Source: Branchiostoma floridae
Lineage: Eukaryota > Chordata > Leptocardii > Amphioxiformes > Branchiostomatidae
Direction of reading: 5' to 3'
Length of the DNA stretch: 64,000 bases
Assembly: GCF_000003815.2 (NCBI RefSeq)
Contig: NC_049989.1
Location: 20,333,127 to 20,397,126, forward strand
Position numbers and translations under genes: made by a program. This document shows positions 23,601 through 35,600 of this stretch, piece by piece. Below the pieces are notes generated by a model that worked only from the letters and a program-made list of their open reading frames with translations, searched no databases and was not told where the DNA came from. How positions within the stretch are numbered: position 1 is the first letter of the stretch; each line of letters starts with the position of its first letter.

Positions 23601-26600
23601 TACCAATACTTAAAACCATGAAACAAATTTCAAAATATGACTTTTGCAATTGATGTTGGAAATTGTGATGAACATCTCACTACCTGATTGGCTATTGTCT
23701 ATTGGATTTTAGATTTGGCCTGTACACATGATTACTGATTGAGAACTTATTGTTTCATTGGACATATAAGTTATCTGTCTACTCCTATTCTTTCTGTTTA
23801 TAGTTGTAAAGAGATTTGATATCAAAAGATTGATTTTGCACACATGCACTGTCTTTGCACAAATGTCTTTGTATTTTCATTTCCATGTACGATGCTGTAG
23901 GTATGAGACTATGACTGAAGTTGGCAAGCCAATTGTTCTAAATATTCTTAAAAAAAAATTACCTGGTATCTGTGCATGCCTTGCCACCATCTGTTGAAGA
24001 GAAGGCCTGTGCGGCCCTGTGACCATTGTGCTCGGAGGAGGGATGAACGTTGCGGGGAAGGTTGCTGCGATACCAGACGGTGGTACGGTCTTCCCGGCCG
24101 AGACCACGCCTGCTGTTCGCTCGCCACTGGCGGACGAACTACTGGTGGATATGATCGGCTTTACGTCAGCTGTGCTCACGGCTGCAGCAGAACTCTTACC
24201 TGCATGGTCAAATGGAAAAATGTATTGTATCAAATATGGAAATTGCTAATCATTATTAGCTGTACAAGACTTTATACAAAACGTACTTCTTCACAAGCTT
24301 CATAACAATGAATCTTTTTTTTACGATATTAACCAGTGAATGCAGTCATACAATAGTAGCAAAAGTGCCTCTTGTACATGCTGGTATGTATGGCCACTTA
24401 AAGGACATGTGCCCAACTACAATGATTTCTGTGAAAATATAAATGAGCGAAACATTGTATTCTTTGAAAATAAATAGTATGCGGAGAAGTTTAATGTATG
24501 ATATGAATTAACATGTATGATATGTATGATTTATTATCATACGGTACAATATGCAGTCTTCGACATTAAGTCCATGGCTTAGAGGTTAAAGAATTCTCTA
24601 GTCTTACTGAAGCTGCCGCTGCTATGATGAGGCACTCCCTCCCCCTCGCCCCCTCCTTCGTCTGCGCTGCACGTCGCGCTGCTGTCGTTGTCTTCTTCCT
24701 TTATCTCCACCACAGGTACCGGCAGGGCCTTCACTTCTGCTGGCTTGTCCTTCTCAACCTGGTGAAGAAAATCGTAAGCATGAAGGTAAACATTAAGGAA
24801 CGTCGCACTGCTGTCAATGTCTTCTTCTTTTATCTCCACCACAGGTGCCTTCACTTCTGCTGGCTTGTCCTTCTCAACCTGGTGAAGAAAATCGTAAGCA
24901 TGAAGGTAAACATTAAGGAACGTCGCACTGCTGTCGTTGTCTTCTTCTTTTATCTCCACCACAGGTGCCTTCACTTCTGCTGGCTTGTCCTTCTCAACCT
25001 GTGGTGAAGAAAATCGTAAGTATGAAGGTAAACATTACAAAACTTTGCGCTGCTGTCGTTGTCTTCTTCTTTTATCTCCACCACAGGTACCGGCGGGGCC
25101 TTCACTTCTGCTGGCTTGTCCTTCTCAACCTGTGGTGAAGAAAGTTGTAAGCATGAAGGTAAACATTAAAAACGTCGCGCTGCTGTCGTTGTCTTCTTCT
25201 TTGATCTCCACCACAGGTACTGGTGGGGCCTTCACTTCTGTGGGCTTGTCCTTTTCAACCTTTCATAAAGAAAGGAACCTTAGTACAACTGACGATTCAG
25301 TTTACAGCACAAATATTAAGGTGCCGGCGGCGCCTTCACTTCTGTGGGCTTGTCCTTCTCCACCTATATGTATAATAAAGAACATTATCTTAGCATTGAC
25401 AATACAGTATACAGCAAAACAATTAAGGATCAGCTTCCACAATACAACAGCATTGCAATGTTTCAAGATGGTGAAAATCATTTTGTAGCAGAATTAGTTC
25501 ATTTCATTTTGAAACACTCTATAAAAATATACAAAAGTAGAGTTATGCTGTGCATCTACAAACACACATACACGGGTGGTCAGTATAACTTTAGAACCTT
25601 AGGATGGATTGTGAAGATATTTGGGAAGGTGATGGTCAAGGTCCATTTTGGGCCCCCTAGTGTGTGACATTGGAACTGCAGTGAAACCTTTCCTGCATGT
25701 TTTGTTCTGGACATGCTGCTATCTTGTTTGTATACTGTAACAGTATATTTTTGTTATCTTTTCTTATTGTGAGCTGTTCTTAGCCAGTTCGGGAAAATAT
25801 GTACCCTTAACGACTCACCTTAACTTGAGGCAGAGGCTCCGGTGGTAGGGAGGGAGTTGGCACAGCAGCCTTCTTCTCTGGCGGCTCCTCCCTGGCGACA
25901 GTGGCCTTGACCTCAAGTTTGGGCTTGCTGGCCTCGGCAGACTGCTTGTTGGGATCGTCACGGCCGTCTTCGGAAGCGCTCTCAGTGTCAGAGCTGTCCT
26001 CCTCCTGCAAGATACATTTAGTTTAGTTACACTGCATCAAATTGCTGAACTATAACTTATAGTATATGACTCTTTTGATGACATTGTTACTGTTTCCCTC
26101 CTGTGTACAGTCTTCAAGCCTTCAAACCTCATGTTTCCGGCTGTCTCCTAGCACAATTATTTCCATCATCCATCGACTTAGTGCATTGCCTAGAAGACAA
26201 GACTCAGTGGTCAAATGACCTTGCATTGAAGAAAGTCATTAAAAAGAAGACGAAAAAAAACTCTTAGAAATGGCAGTACAGGGCTTGAAATACAGAAATG
26301 CATTAACATGAATTTCAAAGCAATTACACATGTACATTTGCAGGGATCAAATTGCACCGCAGAGACAAAATGGAGTGTTTGTTGCAAAAAAATAGAAGGC
26401 AGTCAGAAGACAGTACATTTTTGCACAGGTTTCAAGTTCGAGCCCTGAAGATTTTTACAACCTTCTCCCCCCTACTAGTAACAATTCTTTACAAATGAGA
26501 GTGAAGTCGATACCTCGTTGTCCTGTGTGTTGTCCTCATCGCTGGAAGACTCTGACTCCGCCTCGTTTTCTGACTCGGCAGTGAGGGTGGACGCCGCGCT

Positions 26601-29600
26601 CTCCGCAGAGATGGAGATGTCACGCTCCCGCTGAGCCTGGAAAAGTGGAATAAAAACCTTAAAAGATGTACAATGGAAACCATAGCAGCCCATGATCATT
26701 TTGAAAGTCATGGCTACCAAGGCTGTCAGTGCTAAGAGATCCTGCCTGCTTAAAGACAACAGAAGTTTAAAAAAAAAAGAAGTTTGACTTTATCAAGATC
26801 CACAATTGTCTTAATGATATCACTAGAAAAAGTAAAAAGGGACCCAAAATCTTAAGAAATTTCCTTGATAGGCCGCTTATCCCTACACCAAATTTCAATA
26901 TCCAACCTTCCAATGTGACCACTTTTTTATGGCCCCTTGGATACTTTACTCAGCCCATTAGTTGGATAATGGGGCTCATTTACACAAGAATTAAGAATGC
27001 TGTATGTAACTTGACTAGATGTTACCAGTCCCCAAGAAAAGCTGCCAGGGACCCTTAAACTTGATAGGTCAACGCGTAACCCTATACCATACTTCACAAT
27101 AATCCATCCAATCCATCGTTTGGTGTCCAATGTGACCACTTGTTGGTAGTCTTAGATAATTGTGCTCATAGACAACAATCAAGAATCCTGTCTATATAGT
27201 CCACTGAGTGAGCTTCTTCAGTGCTCGAAATACTTTTTTCAGCCAGGTTGTCCAAGTGGCAACCTGAGACAAAAGCCAGGTTGCGCCATCAACATTTCAG
27301 GTTGCCCCACTTTTAAGTTGTTACTTTCTTCAAATCAGCTACTTATCCCTTATCTTTTGTTCCAGTTATATGTAACTATGTAAATATGTTTTATGTTATC
27401 CACAAATAAATACAAAGGCTTATGCACGTAGGTGGGGAAAAAGCAGTGCTCCAACTGCAAAATTTCAGGTTGTGCAGTGTGCAACCTGGGTTTAAAATGT
27501 AGTTGCGCGAGGCAAAATGAGGTTGCATTTTCAAGTGGGCAAGTGGGTATTTCGAGCCCTGTTCTTGACTGTACTGTACCTTGTTCCGTTTGTACTCCAT
27601 GACCAGCGTCTCCAGACTGAACTTGCGCTTGTAGTTGAAGTAAAAGTTCTTGCACTGTGCCGGCGTCTTGGTCATCACCATCTCGGATATCGCCTCCCAG
27701 TCCCGACCGTGCTCGCTCAGACCTCGCTTCGCAACTTCCATTTCGTCTTCCGTCCAGCGGGATGTCTCCACTGTTAGTCGGTCGGGAGAAAGGTTTTCAT
27801 TTGTAACTGTTAAGCAGATCGTCTAAATGTCCCCTTTATTACATACTAGTGAGTCTCCCCTTGTTTATAGTAACTAGGACTGCCCTTTTGCTATGGCTAT
27901 CCTATAAAAGCGGGAGGTCTCCACTGTTGTTCGGTTGGGAGAAAGGTTCTCATTTGTAACTGTTAAACAGATTGTCTAAAATGTCTCATGTATCACTCAC
28001 CTTCTTTATACATGTAGTACATAGGACTACCCTTTTGCTGCAGCTATCTACAACCTTGGCTGTATGTATGCATTTCACATATACAGCCAAACCTATAAAA
28101 GCGGGAGGTCTCCACTGTTGGTCGGATCTGATTTGTAACTGTTAAGCAGATCGTCTAAAATGTGCTGTTTACTACTCACCTTATTCATATATGTAGTAAC
28201 TACATGGCAAGTACCGTATATACATTGCACATCTATGATATCAGTTAACTGCTTTTCTTTTCTTGAATTTCATCAATATACATATAAAGTAGCATTCTAT
28301 CTCAGTGTATGAAAACTATAATGTTCTGTCCTAAGCTACAATGTAAATGTACATGCAAGCAATTACATGGTAGCACCATGCAACAACTAACAGTTCATAT
28401 TGGATCACCAGTACATCAACATGAGACATCTCGCACACTAATTATTTCATAAGCATTAACCTCCTCCATGCCATGGGGGCATCCATGCAGTATAACATGT
28501 ATATTGGTTAGAGCATGAGGGTTAAACAATGGAAGACAAGGGTTAAAAACATCCATATAGAAAATGCATGTACAACAGGTCCACCACAGTCAGTTGCCTT
28601 TGCCCAGTTGTTGTGCCATAATTGCAATCATTCAATCTCAAAGTCAAACCAGCATCTTCCAACAATTTGGTATGATTTCAAGGATGCATTCATTATTACA
28701 GTAGTACAATCATGGTTTGGCAATACTTTGTACTATCAGAAATCAAGAAAGCTTGCATTCACATGCCGAGAACACGGGCAGAAAAAAGCAACCAAATTTT
28801 GAACAGAAAGGTACTAGTAATTATCATAACATTATAAATCAAACTAATGACCAGTAGCTGCTAAAACAGATACAGGTGATGATAATTCTACTTTTATGAA
28901 AATGAAGATATGTTGCTCAAATATGCTCTTAACTGAATGATTAAGAAAACAAAGATTTATTTCAAATACATGTAATGAGTCTAAAGAAACAATTCTGAAG
29001 AAATAATACTTTGAGTGATTTAAGCTAAAAGTAAGAAACATCAAAATAAATACTAAGTGCCAATTCTGATTTCTTTCAAAAACCTTAATAACTGAATGTT
29101 GTACATATTTTGGTACACGCATACTACCAAAGAAGCAAATAAATATCAATATTTAAGAAACAAAGATTTAAACAATTTTGAGTGAAGATACCACGGTGCC
29201 AATTTTATTATTCTTTCAAGATCTTTATAGAATGCTATACATGTTTCAGTCGATGCAGAAATCCAAAGAAGCCAATACCAATCTTGCTGTTTGGAGGTTT
29301 CTTCTCAACTTGTTTTCTTTCTTGTGCCAATTCAATTTTTGTAGATCTTTACAGAATGCTGTACATGTTTCAGTCGATGCAGGATTCCAAAGAAGCCAAT
29401 GCCAATCTTGCCGTTAGGAAAGTTTCTCAACTTTTTTCTTTCTTGTGCAACGTCTCTAACTGTGGCAAACACCTGTGTACCTTGCTCAGACGCACTTGGG
29501 GCTTCCTTGGCGTCCTCGTCCCCGGTGCCCGGCTCCCCGCCCAGCCGGCGCGCGATCCGGTTGAAACAGGTGGCGCAACATTTGTTGATTTCCTCGGTCA

Positions 29601-32600
29601 GACCTAATGGGGGAATAACAATTTAAGAATGACAGAATTAGACAAAAAACTTTATTGTACATTTATGCTATAACAAGCTAAGTATATGTACAGAGACAAA
29701 TGAGAGTGTACTTCAAGATGTTTTGAGTGACACCCATCACTCTTCAGCATCACAAGAATGATTTGGCAGAAGGAATAATGCTGAAGAGATTGATGGATGT
29801 AACTCAAAATGTCTGGATGTAATCTCTGTACCTTGTCCAGTTGTAAATATTGAACTGTCTATAAATATTATTGACATGTATGTCTAACATCACCGTAATG
29901 TCATACATACATGTAATGAGCATAAAAATTGATATCTTACTTCAGTTGGGAAGTTAAAGTTGGTGAAGGAGAGGATGGGCTTTATCTCCTTTTACAGTGT
30001 CCCAGACACAATGGATGAACATCCCACTGACCTTAAAGGCCATGGGACCTTAATGTACATCTACTAACTAAGATAAAGATAAGAAAACTCTTACCAAACT
30101 CCTGCATGACTGGTTCTTTTTGCTCTGCTGGCATCTCGTTCAGTTTGGTGGGCAGAGTCTTCAGCCTCTTCACCTTCCTCTTGGGTGTCTTACAGGTCGG
30201 AACCGGGCAGCTAAGAACAAATTTGAAGAAAAATTAAAACCCTCCTACGCTTTTTGGAGCATACGGCAGCCGAAGCCAACTATAGCAGGGTGCTACAACT
30301 ACATTTTCCTAACTTACTACATTGTACTACTAACACTTAAGACTACACGAAGGCTGAGATTCCAACCCACCACATGGTGTTAACTTCTAATCCCTACAAA
30401 CAAAACAGACAGTAACAGTGACATACAGACGTTTGACAGGACCACATGTACTGTTCCGTATGTAAAGCGCCCATACATAACCTGAAATGTACTACTGACT
30501 AGGCCGAGATTTGAACCCACAAGCTTCAAATCTATCACCACTACTACTACGGTGAAATAACAGACAGTAACAGTGACATACAGACGTTTGAAGGCACCAC
30601 AAGTACAGTTCTGTATGTACCGCACCCTACCTACACATTACTAACCTATCACCAATACTATGGTCAAACAACAAAAACAGACAGTAACAGTGACACACAG
30701 ACATTGACGGACCACATGTACTGTTCCACTGTGTCTACCTAAGCTCACACTACTAACCATGCTAAAACTCAAACCCACCACCATGTAAACTGCTAACCCC
30801 AAAGCAAATAAAACAGACAGTAACAGTAACATACAGACGTTAGACGTTACCACATGTACTGTTCCGTATGTACCGCGCCCTACCTAAGTTCATACCGTTT
30901 GCGCACGGAGCGACAACGGCACTTGCTGCAAATGCGATGTGCAGGGCGCATGTCCTCCTCGGTAAGACCGTAGAACTCGGCCAGATTCCGCGTGATCGGG
31001 CGCGTCTCGCTGTAGTTGTCGATGATCTCGCCACAAATGACGCACTTGGTGACGGAACCGTCGTCAGGCACATCTGGGGAAGTTGAGAAAAAAGATTGGA
31101 ATTAACAAAATATTTTTAGCTAAGATACATGACTGTATACACAATATAAAGCCCACTTTAGCTGGTGATCACTGAAGCAATTCCTGTAGCATTAGAAAGA
31201 TTTCTTTCACAAAACCTTGAAAAGAACAAGACACTTGTGATTGAGAAAAAAGCTAAGACTGATCTACAGCATAACATTCATTTAATCTGCCATATTGTGG
31301 CATCATTGCAGCAGATACTGCAGCACTAACTACCACAGTATGTCCAGGGCCACAAATACTAAAACAGGAAGTCTAGCTGCAGTAGTAAAGAAAAGGCATT
31401 GATCTCCAGCTACTTGTCCATTTTTGTTTGATTTTTATTGTTAAATCTGTCATTTGATGTCATAAAGATTAGGTTTTTTGATGGACAGAAGTTTTGAATG
31501 AAATTTTTGTCCCTCCCAACAAGGAAACATCTTTACCATTTGAGGTGGTGCGCTCAGGTCGCTCTCTCTCATCATCTTCAGCAGAGTCATCATCATCGTC
31601 TTTGTCCCTGTCGAGCAGAAACACAAACAAGATATCAAGCACTTGATTCACATTTTTCTTCACCGGACAGTCACAAAATTGTTATGCAATGTTTCATTCA
31701 TCAATTTGCCTTTATTTGAGCTTGTATACTTTCACAACAACATGGAAGAACATGTACAGTATTGTTTCGAAATTAAAATATTAGTCGTTGAAGTCATGTA
31801 CCAAAAGACACAAAAGGATGCCTAATGTAATTAACATACCTGCTTTTCTCATCTTGGTCCATATCTTTGTCTTCTCTGTGAAGCTGGAAAGACACACAAA
31901 ATTTTGCACTTCAGTTTTCCTCATAGTAAAACACAAAAAAACATGTACATGTATTGATGATAATATTGTTATTCCATCCAATTCTAATTTCATCGGGTCA
32001 ATAAATGACTGATCAGAATGACAAAGTTCGACCACATAACGGTAGTTACAGGTAAAGAGATAACATTTTGGTGACCATCTGTACTTGCTGGTCTTCCTTA
32101 CACTACAGCTAGGTGTCACGGTTGTGTCAATGTCTCAAATGTGGTTCTAAATGCAAAATATTGTCTATCGTTCTTCAGTTCCTTTAGATCACAACCAAAT
32201 TTCTGAATCAGTTCATCTCACCTGTCCTTTTCCGAAGGGCCTCTTGCGCTTCAGGGCTTGTTTTCTCATCAGCTGTTTGTAGTTTTCATTCTTCTTGCTT
32301 TGATAGTAGTACAGCACACAGTCGGAGACACTCTGGAATAGGACACAGAGGCTTACATAAGTATATTTAGAAGGGCAAAGCACTTAAGTTTAGGTACTTT
32401 GTTAGATTTTACATTAAGAACACTTACTTGTTAATCAGGATAATGTCACAAAAACAGATCTATTGACAAAAGTTGGATGAAGCATCTATCAAGTAATTTA
32501 AAGTTCAAGGAAATGCAACAAAAATGCAAACATTAAAAAAATGCAAACATAAAAAAAGATACATGCTTTGTTCTGGTTTTAAGCTTTTTCTTCACTTGAA

Positions 32601-35600
32601 AGGACCAAGAAAATAAAAATAGAGTATTCACAAAGGCAATTTCTTTGCTGTCAGCAATGAGAATCGTCATTGAAGTTCCACTTTGACAAAATTACCAAAT
32701 CATCGAATCAGAACTCTGACTTACCTTCCTGTCCAGGTATGAGGCGATGAGAGCAAAGTTCTTGGGATGCTGGATGAACCTGAAAGAGCAGGGACACAGG
32801 TTTAAGATGTGAAATTCTAACCCAGCAGAATCAAATTAATTTACCGTGCTTTTTCTTCAAAATCTGGTTTTCTGGCTGCGAAGACTTCCATAAAAATGCA
32901 GGTGTACTTCTCCTTTAAGATCTGTTTCTTCTCCTCAATCAAGGTATTGATGAGCTCAAGAAATCATGCCCTAAGCTTTACCCATTTTTATTTCTTAAAG
33001 ATTTATCCACAGTGTGAACTATAAGACATACTTCTCCTTGAAGATCTGTTTCTCCTCCTCGGTCCATGTGTTGATGAGCTCCCTTAGTTTTATCTATAAC
33101 CTATAGTATAATGATAATGATAAGCTTATCCATAGTTTAAAAAAATAAGACATACTTCTCCTTGAAGATCTGTTTCTCCTCAGTCCATGTGTTGATGAGC
33201 TGGAAAAACCTTACCCTTAGTTTTATCTATAGTGATAAGGATAATAACTGTTTCTTTTTTTCTTAAAGATTTCTGAGTGTGAACTATAAGACATACTTCT
33301 CCTTAAAGATCTGCTTCTCCTCCTCGGTCCAAGTGTTGATGAGCTGGCGTTCCTTGTACTCCTTCATGGGGTCCTTGATCAGCCCATTCTTGTTGATGAA
33401 CTTGATCCTTCGCTGGTCCTCGTCAAACATCATGGGGGGCACAACCGCCAGCTGCCGCATCTGGCGCTCGTTGTTCTACACACAAAAAAACAACATTTTT
33501 CAGTTACAATCACGGCCCTGAAGGTACAGATTCTCTTTCTTTGGTACTCACCAGACACATGAACTTGTGTTTCAGGGGTACCCCCTTCCCCCCATCATAA
33601 TGTAAATCCGAGCACCATCACAATTTTCAGAACTAGGAACTCTTTAGAATGCAAGCTGCCTGGAGACAGCTCTCCATCTTCATGGCTACCTCATCCCCCA
33701 AACGACTTGGAGGTTAAGGGACTAGGTAGGTAGGTAGGCAGGCAGTAAATCTTATTCCCAGTAAAAGGCATCCATTGAAAAAGGCAAAATGCTTCCATCC
33801 CCAGCTGGACGGAGGTACATGTATGTCCTTTGTCATTTGATCATTTGTATAACTTCTATTCCATAAGTATACTTCACATAATGATTTCAACTTATGTTAT
33901 GTGCATTTTTCGTTCACTTTAATTATGTATAATTATTATTTCTGTGACTTAGTTCTGGGGGAGGCCCAAGAAAAGCCACATAGGCTTCTGTCCACCCCCC
34001 GCATGTACTTCATTTCCGTATTTACATTAATAAAAATTTTGTTTTTAAGCCATGTTATGTACGAATAAAGAAAGAAAGAAAGAAAGAATGTCCTTCTAGT
34101 GTGTCACTTGAGTGGCTTTACCCTAAGCACCATCATATTCACAGTCTTAACATCTGGGGAAATAAATACAGGAGTTAGAAACTTTCTACATATCAAGCAA
34201 ATTACAGTGGGGCCGTGTAGCACAGTGGTAGTGTATTCGGCCAGTGACCGAGAGGTCGCCGGTTCGAATCCGCCTGCCGTGTTGCCGGTCTTGTGCCCTT
34301 GGGAAAGGCACTTTACACGACTTTCCTCACTTAATTCAAGTGAAAATGAGTCGTCCCTCGGATAGGACGTTAAATGGAGGTCCCGTGTTTGGGGAGAGCC
34401 ACACCCCGGGCACGTAAAAGAACCTGCCACATGTGCGATGGTGCGATGTGGCGGATCAAACCATTCCGGCCAAAATGGGGTAGGGAATTTCCCGAGCAGC
34501 CTCGTAACCCCTGCTTCGCCTATTGAGTCAGTGAAGTCAAACTTGCTTAAGCTTGATGTTTCTGACTTAAGGAGAAGAGATGCTGCTACAGTTATTGCTA
34601 TGGGCCGCCCTTCATCAACATGATGGTAACATCAGGCCCTACGAACATGATTTAGAAAAAAAAAAAAAAATTGAAAGTTAGGTCTCCTCACCTCCTGTTC
34701 GCTGAGGCTGTCCATGATTTCCGCCATCTCCGCATCGCTCCTGGCAACTGTTGCCGCAAAACTGCTTCCACGAGCGCCGGTCCTACAGACGGAGAAAATA
34801 CACTTCTTTCCAGGCTGCCATTCAAACTACATGTCAGGGCTTTAGCCAGGTCGAAATTTTTTTCCGTCAGCCAATTCCAATCGTCGCGAAAACCGCGAAA
34901 ATTGATTAGAACTTCTGAAGGACTGAACTGAGACCTTGAAAAACAGGTTTTAATGAAATTATCGAATACGAAAGGGCGCAGACACACATTGTCAACAATC
35001 ATAACAATAGCAAAATGTGTGGCTTTTACGGCCGTGGACAGCGTCCCCAAGCCGCCTCTACCTTCTAGTGAGTTCTACCAAAAAATCACTGCCGTCAAGG
35101 TTGACGGATTGCTTTGAAAATTTTTCCGTCAGACACAGCAAATTTCCGTCAATTTTCGACGGAAAAAACAGACGCTGGCTAGAGCCCTGCTACATGTACA
35201 CATGTACATGTACAATAAGGCTAACATCCATGAAGAGTAGACATCTAGACAGGGCTGTCGCCAGGACCCGTCCTTAAGTCTTGACATAATTTACTGGTTG
35301 AGATGGAAAAAAATAATTTGGGAAGCGGTCAGACGTTTCAGACAGCCATCCGGTGTCTTCTGTCAATGACACTGGAGAAATCGTGTTAGAAAGTTATAAC
35401 CTACCTGTGCATTGATATGAGAAAGAAAAAAAAGACATCTAGTTGGAGCGTCTGACCATTCCCCAAATCATATCCAGTTGCTTGAGTAAATGCTTTTTGA
35501 CGAATGTCTAATTTTACCACCAATATACAATGTACTTGTGGTCTTGCAGACAATTTTAGCCCATCCTTTTCTGAGATAAAAAAATTTATTTGGGGCCCAG

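Noticed and set aside
22324-25365. Direct repeats resembling a CRISPR array
   Set aside because: Units are long, joined without distinct spacers and derived from exon edges of an animal gene.
34208-34280. tRNA gene
   Set aside because: A and B boxes are present but no complete cloverleaf is apparent, and it continues into a SINE body with an A-rich tail.
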